64,000 nucleotides of DNA from Viscum album (lineage: Eukaryota; Streptophyta; Magnoliopsida; Santalales; Viscaceae), in NCBI GenBank assembly GCA_963277665.1, contig OY728121.1:958804097-958868096 (forward strand). Reading direction: 5' to 3'. Shown here piece by piece: positions 50,001 to 61,100 of this stretch (position 1 is its first letter; each line of letters starts with the position of its first letter). The notes beneath the pieces are model-generated. The model searched no databases, was not told where the DNA came from, and saw nothing but the letters and a program-made list of their open reading frames with translations. The position numbers and the translations under genes were made by a program.

Positions 50001-52052
50001 CATCCCTTATAAGAAGGCATGATATATTTTGAGTGGATTCTACTCAAAAGAGTATAAATAATAATATTGATAGATCAATTTCCATTTATTCCTATTTGTG
50101 GGACTATTATTGTGATGTGTAAGAACTTACTCATGATAAAATTATTACCAATTGATTAGAAAAATTTACATTTCATTATTAGACAAATAAAAACAAGTTG
50201 CTAATTTTCCACATACAAAAATCATTTGTTATAATAGTCTCACCCATTACATAAATTTTTTCCAAAAAATCCTTTCATATCATTGAGACACTAGGAAAGA
50301 AATTATAGTTTATTAGAACTAAAATTAAAATCGTAGAAAATGTTGGATGGTAGTCTCTAATGGCTAGAGTTACAAGGAATAATCCATTTGAAACCTATAT
50401 ATCGTTCTCTCTTAATTTAGTGATTAAAAATTTAAATAACTATATAATTTGAATATATATGTGAGAAATAAAATAAACAACTAATACCTAAATTAATTAT
50501 ACAAAAAATTTACACTAAATAATTAATACACCAGAATCTTTCATCTACTTCTTTAACTATGTACAATTCTTCTTCTATTGTGTATTCATACAATATGAAA
50601 CCAAAAATATGTTTTTTCCATTTCATATCATTTGATCTATTACTTCATTGAATCATAGTTATTAGGATCTATAGACATGGAAATATTGATGGGGCCCCAT
50701 TATATGTTCTTCCTTTTCTTATTCACCAAAAGGACTTTGGATTTTTCACACCCTATGACTTTATTAAAGTCAATGACTAAAGTAAGATGTTATAAATAAA
50801 TATTGGGTCTATATATCATGTTATAATTCAAAATAAAACAAGAGAATCTCCTAGTTTGTAAGGATATTATGGGATCTGTTCATATATCCTCAAGTATCAT
50901 AGAAAAATATATTTATTCACTCTTTATAGAAAATCATTTGGAATACATGTAAACCAAGTAGCTCTAACTCTCTAAAAATTCATGTGAACTGTGAATTGTA
51001 GAACTGATGACTCCACATTCTCAGCATCTATTTATAAATATCATAATATTGTGACATCATTCAATACGAATCCATATGTTGATGTTTCCTCATGATCCCA
51101 CTAGACATTTATCAGATAATTAATCTTTTGTAAACTATGACATCATCCAAGTGTTTGAGGTAGAGAGACACTTCCTACTCAGTAGCCCATGGGGAAACAA
51201 ACTCTAGAATTGGGGTCTCAATAATGTATAATTTTATTTCATGGAATATTATAACTCACTTTCACCAATACCATTCCAAATTCATTTTACTGAGAAGTTT
51301 ATATTTATATAGTATGGATCATAGTAGTATATTCATAGCCATATGGATTTCTATTTTATAAATAAATTAGAGAAGAATTATACTAAACTCTCCTAATTAT
51401 AAAATTAAATAATTTATGTTAAATAATTTATTTACTAATTTTTTTATCACCACCTATAATCCCACTATATATACCTGATTGTTTCCTTGTTAGACTTTGA
51501 AATATCTATATGTTTATTTCCTAAGCTATGCATTGATACAAAGTGGGACTCTGAGTCCTAGAGTGACTGGAATTAATATTATAAAAAATATTAAATATAT
51601 TTAATACTATGGACATAACCGAAACATGATATCCCTTATATAGTAGCTCATATCCCAAATATGAGGGAATTATTGATTCTACAGCATGGAGTTTACCCCA
51701 AGCGAGACAAAAATATTATAAACGAGGGTTTTGAGTGGAAAAACTCACCGGGGGAATAATCATCAACAAAATAATTAAAAATTTGTATTTTATCTCGAGT
51801 GTCATATCAAATAACATTTAAATGGTGAATCTAATTGAAGATCCCATATAACCGTTGAGTTCATAAGGTAGTGTTCTACCTAAGAGAGGCCCAAGATGAT
51901 GGAGAGATAGATGTTTGGATCCCTCGATAGTTGGTGGAGCGGTATTGTGAATATGCTTAACCAAGCACTACCATAATAAATAAAATGTTAAGGGTTTTGG
52001 AATATGGTCTACTTATAATACACCCTCCACCTATTGAATGTTTTCCTCCTCT
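50001..52052. other. AT-rich stretch upstream (minus sense) of the copia relic
   Basis: By position it should include gag, protease and 5' LTR of the minus-strand copia element. I could not recognise them. A less AT-rich part at about 51840-51950 (for example AAGAGAGGCCCAAGATGATGG) has no identity that I know. Confidence 0.35.
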
Positions 52053-53601
52053 ATAATGCCCCAAACCCTATTACCCAGAGTCAATGCATTATTTTATAAC
52101 ATTGGCCTGATTACAAGGAATCAAGACCTGAAGGACCAATCAGTTTAAGAGTCTTGAAAAATAAATTACATACATGAACATTACATTACATTATAAAATA
52201 AAAAAACAATAACATTATCTCCATTGAACACATTCATATCTTTTAGACTATCATTGTAGGTCAATCATTACATACTTCTTCTCATCCTGGGAAAAATAAA
52301 ACACAGAAAGGGGTGAGCATAGATTATCAGTAAGCATAACAATATAACAGAAACATTCATAAATAAGAATAAATATTTAAGGTAGTGTATAATACTAAAA
52401 AATGACCTTTAAACAAAAACATCATCATAATATGGAAAATATAAATCGAAATGATTCCATTTACCTATAAACATGGATATTATACTAGTCGAATAATCAA
52501 ACTCCATATCAATACCCAATTTCATTATGATGGAATATATAATTCCAAACTTCATATAAACATATTCAAGTCCTTGTTCCAAGACTACAAATAAGATTTT
52601 GTCAAGACCTTGTGCCAAGACACAAGTTTTTCTCATAAGACCTACCTAGGCATAAAGGATCTATAACAGGCTCCACATGTCACTTACTATGTCCAATGCA
52701 TTCTTCATATGAAAAGGATTGAACATAAAATATACATTCATATTAAAACTGGCATATAGAATATCAATAATTTATACATAAACCGTCAATGGTATAAAAA
52801 TAACACATCCACAGTCAAACATTTCACAAAATATTCAATAAAAAATATAATATTTGTATCATAATAAATCAAACTCGATCAAGAATAATATCCTTTAACG
52901 GATATTGACATAGTTTAAAATGATCTGTAAAAATCATTGAGAGAAATAAAACTTTTCATGAAATCATTTAAAATTAACATAATATATAATGTAATTCATT
53001 TAAAATTTCATTTTGAATCAAAGTATACCACACCACTTTGAAACTTTTGAATAGAATTAACATTTAAAACATTCATGTCCATATAAATAAATCCTTAAAA
53101 CCCTTTTGAAAATATGTAAATTAATGAGAAATTCTTAGAAGAATAAATCTTTAAAACATTTAAAATAATGGTTTAGTAAAATTTCCCATAAAAATAATCC
53201 CTTTTAAAACTCTTCTATGAATCATGTACATGGATAATGAATATTCTTGAGTAGATACTTACTTAAAAACACCCTCGGATAATAATAAGATTGTGAAATT
53301 AACCCTTACCTTGTACTTTTCCATAGTTGATGGTATGTTAACCTCCAGTATAATATTTAAATCATTATTATTAAATTATTCATGAAATATACACATAAAT
53401 ATGATATCATATATGATCCTATAATATTTCTTTGTTAATAATAATTTAGTAGTATCATCGTTTCGGTTGTTGACTAATTTTTTTTCCTTCAAATGCTTTG
53501 TTACATAAGCCATGTCTTTAATGGATAATATGTATTTGATTCATATAAAGAATTATATAATGTTCATAAAAATTATTTTTAATCATAAAATGAGAATTAT
53601 T
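52053..53601 (-). repeat. Partial family A LTR, truncated by the Tekay insertion
   Basis: On the minus strand it ends AATAGGGTTTGGGGCATTAT, the family-A LTR end. It contains TTTTCCCAGGATGAGAAGAAG, matching 11844-11870 and 18444-18470, and GTGACATGTGGAGCC, matching 18049-18065. At its other end, homology to about 10505 (AAAAATTATTTTTAATCA) stops exactly where the Tekay LTR begins. The rest of this LTR must lie beyond the Tekay element, outside the window. Confidence 0.82.
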
Positions 53602-54243
53602 TTTAAAGACCCGTAAAATTAAAGGGAAATTTTTTCTTAATTTTCTTTGGAATTTTACAAGAGCGCGGTTTCTGACGGCACCTGATTCCGAGGCCCGGTG
53701 TGCCCGGAATCAATTTCCGAAGTTTGGCTCGGGTACGTTCAGTGAACGAACGAGCGGGTTTTCCTAACTTTTGATCCGGTGCTCGGAATTGAAATCTGAG
53801 GGCACCGATGTACTCACAGCGCCGATATTCGCTTAAGGAGACCTTTTCCGAGGTTGCGTTTATTTCAGGATGAGAGTTAGTTTTTGGGAGTTTAGAATAA
53901 GTTAAATAAAAATTGTGGATTACAAATTTTTATTTAAACTTGTTAGTTAACTTCTCTCAAAGGAAGTTAGGGGTGGGACCCACACCCACTTAACCTCCCT
54001 TGAGAGGATTAAGTGTGGTGGGGCCCACACGAACCCTAAACTTTTCATCTTCTCCCAAACTCCCTTAACCCCTCTTTAAATGACATGACAATTGTTATTT
54101 AATTTTGGAGTTATCCTTTTTGAATTTCAAAACATTGAAATTCATTTGTTAAGTTTGTGAATAAAATAAGTCTCAATCTTATTTTATTTGGTTAGTTTTT
54201 GTTCAGACATCTTGAGAGCTTTTGAGAGCTTTTCCTTCTTCTT

Positions 54244-54306
54244 CAAGCTTTGACGAAGAACGCTCAAGCTTTGACGAAGAACGCTCAAGCTCCGACGAAG
54301 AACGCC
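54244..54306 (+). repeat. 21-base tandem repeat, three copies
   Basis: CAAGCTTTGACGAAGAACGC + T occurs at 54244, 54265 and 54286 (third copy with CTCC in place of CTTT). The 3' LTR has the same array at 62490-62552. Confidence 0.9.
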
Positions 54307-54689
54307 GCTCCTCTCTTCTTCGTCTTCCGTGTCAACGAGAGGGAACGCCGCTTCCTCCTCGGACTCCCTTCATCGACATAAGAAGATTCACCAACGACGT
54401 ACCTCTTCGGACGTACCTCTTCGTCATCGGATTTGACGAATGATTACTGTGACGCCCGACCTCCGCGACGTTGTCTTCCGCGGGACGTTGACAAATCTTC
54501 GAACCTATACCCAAGGTAGGGGTTGTTGTTATTGTTTATTTATTTATCCTTGTTCGTGGTTCTAGAATGACTAACGTGAGGATTATAAATTTGTGTTATT
54601 GTTTAACGTGAGGGGGCCGGACCGCATGAACATGGCCGAACCCCCTCCATCGTTCTTGTTGATTTATCTTGAGGGTGGAAACAAGGTGG

Positions 54690-55370
54690 CGTGGTGCTGT
54701 CGCACCACGCGGATAATCGTACGATTATATTGCGCGGCGCCGTCGCGCCGCACCGTGGAAGAATCATCAAGAACGCGACGCCGTCGCGCCGCGTCAAGGG
54801 GAATCAAAGGCGTCGCGGAGGGGCGCGGTGCCGTCGCACCGCGCCGGACGACGAACACCGCGGCCGGTACCGAGCCGCGGCGAGACGGGAAGACCGGCGG
54901 CAGCCGAGCCGCCGCCGCCGGAGATGAAGAAGGGCCGCGGCCCTACGGCCGCGGCGGAGCAGCCAGGGGCGGCCGGCCTCGCCGGCCGCCGGAGTTCAGA
55001 TGAGCCGTGGCTATGGCCGCGGCGGAGAGGGAGGAAGGCGGCCGACTGTGCCGGCCGCCAGTTCGGTTAGAAGGCGGGACCCGCAGGTCCCGTGTGTTTA
55101 TTAGAAACAGCCGGCAAAAGCCGGCCGAGATCCGAAAAAGGGGGGGGGTTTCACCCCCCGCGTGCGGCGTATGCGCGGCACCCTGGCCGCGCCGCCGCTG
55201 GCCGGGCCGCGCCGCTGCTGGCCGCCACCGGCCGGGCCGGGTCCAGCAGACCGGGTCGACCCGGTACGGGTCACCCCGGTTCGGTCCGACCCAGGGGGGG
55301 TCGACCCGGTTCGGGCCGACCCAGTGGGGGTCGGGCCGGGTCGGCCCGGACCCGGACCCCCCGTTTTGGA
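54690..55370 (+). other. GC-rich block of the Tekay LTR with CCGGGTCGACCC-type repeats
   Basis: This is strikingly GC- and CpG-rich compared with the AT-rich host region. It contains CGCCGTCGCGCCGC, GGCCGCGGCGGAG and repeated GGGTCGACCCGGTTCGGGCC-like units at 55250-55345. The matching part of the 3' LTR lacks three segments of 30, 25 and 30 bases here, each bounded by short direct repeats. Confidence 0.85.
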
Positions 55371-55391
55371 GACTGTTTCGGTCTTTTGGCC

Positions 55392-55870
55392 ATAACATGA
55401 GACACGGACTTCCGATTGACGAACCGTCTGCGGAAACGCGATCCTTGGATTGAGACGGTCGTTTCGGTATATCGCACTCAAGGTTTCGAAACACTTTGAG
55501 TTCGGCCGGGTTGGTTCGTTCACGAAACCAACCGGGCCTTCGGAGCGGAAACGCTCATATCTTGAGCTACGGACGTCCGATTGACGTGCCTTCAGCTTTG
55601 TTGTGTTCCTCTTAGTGAGACGGTTCTTTTGGAATACTCCGCCTGAGGTTTGGATGCAGGTGGAGTACGGTCGGGTTGGTTTTTCCTTAAAAACCAACCG
55701 GGCCCCGGGGACGAAAATGCCAATAACTCTCAGACCGGGCGTCCGATCGACGCGTCGTCTGTTGCATTGAGTTCCTGTTGACGATACGGAACTTTTGGAT
55801 ACATCAACTCTAGACTTTGTGACAGTTGATGTATCAGCCTCTCGGCTCGTGGAGCGGACCCTCCGAATGA
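55392..55870 (+). repeat. Three diverged ~165-base units with hairpins in the LTR
   Basis: Unit starts are 55392 (ATAACATGAGACACGGAC), 55557 (ATATCTTGAGCTACGGACGT) and 55723 (ATAACTCTCAGACCGGGCGT). Each continues TCCGAT..GACG and GAGACGG- or GACGATACGG-like text. At about +75 to +84 each unit has a hairpin: ACTCAA/TTGAGT (55476 and 55496), TACTCCGCCT/AGGTGGAGTA (55635 and 55658, one mismatch), and GATACATCAACT/AGTTGATGTATC (55798 and 55824, perfect 12 bp). Units 1 and 2 close with a second hairpin, GGTTGGTT...AACCAACC (55509-55534; 55674-55699, 11-bp perfect stem). Confidence 0.75.
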
Positions 55871-55959
55871 GCTTGCTGTGTGCGGGAACCCTAGTGCTGG
55901 CTGCGACTGTGACTACTACTGCTACTGCTACTGCTACTATGACTGCGATGACGACAGTA

Positions 55960-56480
55960 CAGAGATCCTGTGTGGATTCGACGACGACGACTATAGCACT
56001 CAGCGATCCTACATGGATCAGTGCTACAGGTCCTTTGTGGGCCCGATCCTGTGTGGGTCCGATCCTGTGTGGGTCTTTGCGCTCAGCGGTCCTGTGTCAA
56101 CCACCGCCAACAGGTCCTGTGTGGGCCCGATCCTGTGTGGGTCTTTTGCGGGGGTTAGTTACCTTTCAATCCTTCGTGGGTCCGACGACTAAGATGGATC
56201 AGAGATCATCTTTATCGTCTTTCGAAGAAGTATACCTGTGTGAGATGAATCCTGTTGCTTTCCTGTGTGGATTGAGTTGTGCTATCCTATGTGGATTTCG
56301 TTTTGCTTTCCTATGTGGAATACGTTTACTTTCCTGTTTGGACTGAGTTGTACTTGGGCTCGGAGGATGGAGCGTGTTGGAATTGATGACTTAGGTATAT
56401 GTATGGGCATATACCTAAATCAGTGTCAGTTGTTACTTTGTGTTTGTATCTTCCTTGTGGATTATCCTTTGTGGATTTTG
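55960..56480 (+). repeat. Dispersed TCCTGTGTGG motif cluster
   Basis: About a dozen exact or near copies of TCCTGTGTGG occur, including GATCCTGTGTGGGTCC repeated around 56047-56070 and 56117-56140, TTCCTGTGTGGATTG (56260), ATCCTATGTGGATTTC (56284) and TTCCTATGTGGAATAC (56309). Spacing is irregular. They lie in the second half of the LTR. Confidence 0.7.
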
Positions 56481-57018
56481 TGAGACCTTCGGGGGTCTCG
56501 GGGTCCCTACTGAGTAGCTTATACTCAACCCTGCATGGGCTATGCCCTCACTACGTTGTGTTGGTTGCAGACGACGGACAGCGTTGATCTTGGCTGTGGC
56601 TTGCAGAGCAGGACGGTACCTGGAGGTGGACTACTGGGCGGGACGTGTTCGGAGCAGACGATGGGACCCGTGGAGCAGTGGAGCTATCTGTACCCACCAT
56701 TCAGGTGGGATCTCCAGTGGACAGCTCGGTGTAGCGGCTTTTACTTACAGTTGTTGTTTTCCCTTTCGAGTTGTACTTTACTTTCAGTTTAGGTTTGTAT
56801 ACTGGCCCATTTACTTTTCTGCACTATCAGTTGTACTCTGTTTTTACTTAGTGTTTACTTTCCGCTTGCTTACTCTGTGGTGTTTGTTTACTTTACAAAG
56901 GCAATTCCTTCCCTTTTTATCGGGATTTACGCCTTGGTGCTAGTCGCCATCCCCTGGCCTATGGGAGGTGGGCTTGGGGTAGTCACGGCACGGACCCCGA
57001 GGGCGGGTCGTGACAAAT

Positions 57019-57029
57019 TGGTATCAGAG
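57019..57029 (+). promoter_or_regulatory. Primer binding site, initiator-Met tRNA
   Basis: TGGTATCAGAG begins three bases after the LTR end (GTGACA|AAT). This is the standard plant gypsy/copia site pairing with initiator methionine tRNA. Confidence 0.92.
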
Positions 57030-57274
57030 GAGTTCGGTTCTACCGCGAACTCTGATCTTTTCTATGTGAAGCAATAATGTTTAGCGTATTGAGTGTGGTT
57101 ATCATTCCAGGGAGTCCAGTGTTGGTGCGGCGGCCGACGTATCCGTACACCAGGACCCTGACTTCTGATTTCCGACATAATGCACGAAAACATTGATTGC
57201 GTGTGTGTTTCAAAGTTTTCTTTGTGATTACTTATATCAGCTCACCAGGTATACTGTTCTGACCGTGGTGCACC

Positions 57275-57289
57275 TGTTTCCTTTTCAGG
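57275..57289 (+). promoter_or_regulatory. Splice-acceptor-like sequence directly before gag ATG
   Basis: TGTTTCCTTTTCAG ends at 57288, one base before the gag ATG (57290). Pyrimidine-rich plus CAG is a good 3' splice site consensus. A donor-like CCAAG|GTAGGG lies at 54515/54516 in the LTR. Splicing between them would remove the PBS and leader; this is only inferred. Confidence 0.4.
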
Positions 57290-58126
57290 ATGGCCCCACG
57301 ACGGCAGCCAGCTAGGGTTCCGAGAGTCGAGCGTGACGACAGCCCACCGAGCGACGAGGCCTCGGTGCAGGGCCCTTTGTCAGCAGTGGCACCGGTGGTA
57401 GCTCTACCCTCCGAGCCCCCGATGCTTCCAGCACCAGGCGCTGACGATGCACGTCGTCTCAGCGCACTGCATGAGTTTCAGCGCCAGCGAGCACCCAGGT
57501 TTCGTGGGGAGACGGATCCCCAGGCAGCCGAGGACTGGCTGGAGGCAGTGGTACGTGTGTTTAGGCTAGTGAGGACACCAGCAGACCTCATGGTGATCCT
57601 CACTGCGATCCTACTATATGTAGCAACAGGACGATGGTGGAGCTTGATGCTCCAGGTGCACGATGAGGCATCTCTACATTGGACGGACTTTGAGAGCCTC
57701 TTCCGCTCGGAGTTCGTCCCAGCCACCCTTCGTGCGGTACGTATCCAGGAGCTTCTTCAGCTGCGACAGGGCAGCCTGACGGTCGCTCAGTACTCGGCGA
57801 GATTTACTGATCTCTCGCGCTACTCGACCGACATGGTATGGGACCCATTCTTCCAGGCCCGGACCTTCGAGCAGAGTTTGAGACACGAGATCAGGGCATC
57901 ACTGATCTCCCTAAACATACCGACTCAGACAGGAGTACTGGAGTGGGCCCTTCTGATCGAGAGCTTCCTTGCTGAGTCTACACCAGCGCAGCGACCCACC
58001 GTAGGGAGGAACGTGGCAGAGTCATCTACAGCAGGCAGTCGACGGATGACTCAGGGGTCCAGACAGACCAGACCTTCGGGCAGACGACCTCAGGGCACTG
58101 GCTCAGCAGTGCAGGGCACACAGTGA
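57290..58126 (+). pseudogene. gag: Tekay-type gag, capsid part (ends at premature stop)
   Basis: From MAPRRQPARVPRV, this is 278 codons of Gag. It has a proline-rich N-terminus, then the Retrotrans_gag capsid domain (about residues 60-220) with FRGETDPQAAEDWLEAV, WTDFESLFRSEFVPATLR, VAQYSARFTDLSRY and FEQSLRHEIRASL, then a Ser/Thr/Gln/Arg-rich linker. The frame hits TGA at 58124-58126, but in the same frame downstream the zinc knuckle CYSCGGQGHMARDC (about 58150-58195) follows. The stop is therefore a mutation inside gag, probably CGA to TGA. In the family Gag forms the virus-like particle in the cytoplasm; here the product would lack its RNA-binding end. Confidence 0.9.
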
Positions 58127-61100
58127 GGAGCCAGTATTTCGAGAGGCAGACAGTGCTACTCGTGCGGCGGGCAGGGCCACATGGCTCGTGACTGCCCGAC
58201 CCGTCGTGCCGAGGAGCAGCAGTCGGTTGAGGGACCACCGAGGCAGAGGCAGAGGGTCGACCGTGGCGGTCCGCAGGGAGGAGGCGGACGAGGCAGAGGA
58301 GCTGGACGAGCAGCCGGTGGTGGGCGATGCTTTGAGGCTCTGCCACCACCACCACCAGGAGGTCCACCCCGACCACAGGGAGCTGGCGGGCAGAGACAGG
58401 CACAGCTTCAGGCAGCAGAGGCCTACGACCACGGTGCACCCGAGATGATTCGAGGTACTATCTATGTCTATTCCACCCTTGCTGCAGTTCTTATAGACAC
58501 AGGAGCGAGTCAATATTTCATAGCCGCTGCCCTTGTTCGGAGCTCGGAGATTCCGACAGAGCCATTGGCTCGATCTTTACGGCTAGAGACTCCTACGGGA
58601 GCAGACTCGACGATTACACACTGGTGCCGGCAGTGTGAGCTTACTCTAGGAGGCGAGATCTTCGGCTGGGATCTTCTTGTAGAAGCGTCGAGGCCTTACG
58701 ACGTCATCTTGGGCATGGATTGGCTATCTACGGTCCATGCACAGATTGACTGTTTTAGGCGCAAGGTGCGATGTGTACGCACCGACGGGAGCAGGTTCAC
58801 CTTCACCGGCGAGAAGGGAGCCTTAGCAGCACAGGATGGACTTCCGCGGAGGAGAGGACAACCCATTACTCATCAGTTGGCTAGCCTCATCCTTGGAACA
58901 ATTGACGTGCAGAGTTCTGGTTTTCCTGCAGTGGTGGATCAGTTTGCGGACGTTTTTCCTGACGATGTACCAGGGCTACCTCCTCACAGAGAGGTAGACT
59001 TTTATATTGATATGTACCCCGGGACAGCCCCGATATCCACTCCAGCATATCGGATGGCCCCCGCCGAGCTTCGAGAGCTACGGGTACAGTTGGAGGACTT
59101 GCAGGGCAAAGGTTCATCCGACCCAGTGTTTCACCCTGGGCATCCCCGATATTATTCGCCAAGAAGGCGGATGGGAGCTTGCGACTTTGTGTTGACTATC
59201 ATCGCATGAACCAGGTGATAGTGAGGAACAAGTATCCGCTACCGAGGATTGATGACATCTTTGATCAGCTCAAGGGAGCACGGTGGTTCTCGAAGATAGA
59301 CCTCAGGTCAGGCTATCATCAGCTCAGAGTCAGAGACGAGGATGTGCAGAAGACAGCCTTCAGATGTCGGTATGGCCACTATGAGTTCTTGGTTATGCCT
59401 TTCGGTGTAACCAATGCTCCAACATTGTTCATGGCTCTCATGAACAGGATCTTTCACCCATACCTTGATCGGTTTGTCGTGGTCTTCATCGACGACATTC
59501 TGATTTAGTCTACGACTGAGGAAGAGCACGCCTATCACTTGCGAGTTGTACTAGACACACTCCGAGATCACCGGATTTATGGTAAGCTCTCGTAGTGCCA
59601 GTTCTGGATACGTGAGATCCACTTCTTGGGGCACGTTATCTCTGAGGCCGGAGTTGCAGTGGATCCCGCGAAGATTGAGGCTGTGTTAGCTTGGGAGCCA
59701 CCCAGGAGCGTGACTGAGGTTCAGAGTTTCTTGGGACTAGCTGGATACTATCGGAGATTCGTGCCAAACTTCTATAGAGTTGCGGCATCACTCACAACTT
59801 TGACGAAGAAGGGGAAACCCTTAGTGTGGTCAGACAGATGTCAGCAGAGCTTCCAGGAGCTGAGACAGAGATTGACTAGTGCACCTATCTTGAGGTTGCC
59901 TGAGGAGGGAGTAGGGTACGTAGTCTACTGCGATGCGTCAGGGACCGGACTCGGATGTGTTCTGATGTAGGAGCAGGCAGTGATCGCCTATGGATCACGT
60001 CAGTTGAGGCCGCATGAGCAGAACTACGCTAACCCTGATCTGGAGTTAGCAGCAGTGGTCTTCGCTCTGAAGAAATGGCGACACTACCTGATGGGAGAGT
60101 GCTTTATAGTCTTTTCCGATCATCAGAGCCTTAGGTATATCTTCTCGCAGAAGGACATGAACCTGAGACAGCGGTGATGGCTCGAGTTCCTCCAGGACTA
60201 TGACTTTGAGATAGTCTATACTCCTGGGAAGGGGAACGTAGTAGCCGATGCTCTTAGCAGGAGGATGGGCATTCAACTACTTGAGGAGGCGACAGAGCAG
60301 CTAGCCTCTTTGCAGATATCCTTCGTGGATAGAGATGGAGCAGCCTTCCTTCAGTCTCTCACAGTCACTCCTCCACTACTGCAGCGAGTCAGGGAGGCAC
60401 AGCGTGGGGACGCTGACTGTGAGACACGGCGTGCACAGATATCCTCGGGACAGGCACCTGTTGGTTTCTCCCTTGGAGCAGAGCACGAAATCCTTTTCAG
60501 AGGACGTACCATGGTACCAGTCGCTTTGCGAGAGGAAGTGCTGAGAGAGTTTCACACTTCTCCTTTGGAGGTACATCCTGGAGTGGGAAAGATGTACCAG
60601 GACCTCAGACGACAGCACTGGTGGCCGTGCATGAAGAAGGCAGTAGCAGAGTTCGTTTCTCGATGCCTCACCTGCCAGCAGGTGAAGGCAGAGCATCAGG
60701 TACCAGCAGGCTTGGTACAGCCCTTGGAGGTTCCGGAGTGGAAGTGAGACGGCATATCTATGGACTTCTTGAATGGACTTCCACGCACTTCCAGAGGTCA
60801 CGACTCCATCTGGGTGATTGTTTACCGACTCACCAAGTCGGAACACTTCTTACCCATTAGAGAGCAGGGCTCAGTGGAGAGTTTGGGACGTCTCTACGTT
60901 CAGGAGATTGTGCGGCTCCACGGTGTTCCATCATATATCGTCTCCGATCGAGATGCTCGCTTTACTTCCCGGCTTTGGAAGGGGTTATAGGAGGTGTTCG
61001 GGACGCAGCTACGTCTGAGCACAGCCTTTCACCCACAGACGGATGGTCAGACGGAGAGGACCATTCAGACTCTCGAGGACATGCTCCGCGCATGTGTCCT

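Larger units (their letters stand above)
53602..57015 (+). repeat. Tekay-type 5' LTR, 3414 bases
   Basis: It starts TTTAAAGACCCG (TG worn to TT; the 3' LTR has TGTAAAGACCCG) and ends GGGCGGGTCGTGACA, giving TGT...ACA termini. Contents in order: A/T-rich first 600 bases with GGGACCCACACCC and GGGGCCCACACG tracts, 21-base tandem repeats (54244), a very GC-rich block (54690-55370), three ~165-base diverged units (55392-55870), a TCCTGTGTGG-rich zone (55960-56480), and the 3' part. A candidate TTTAAAT box lies at 54072 and TATAAAT at 54584. Open frames in the GC-rich block are composition artefacts. Confidence 0.9.

Noticed and set aside
54593..55697. Several open frames of 100-198 codons on both strands, Arg/Ala/Gly/Pro-rich
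   Set aside because: They lie in the GC-rich block of the Tekay LTR, reappear in altered form in the 3' LTR with frame-breaking indels (30, 25 and 30 bases), and show no domain.
55795..56346. 183-codon open frame in the LTR, Cys/Thr-rich
   Set aside because: Overlaps the hairpin units and the TCCTGTGTGG repeats; composition reflects those repeats, not a protein family.
59506..59508. Programmed readthrough stop in pol
   Set aside because: Seven other stops and a frameshift in the same reading frame show ordinary decay, not a programmed signal.
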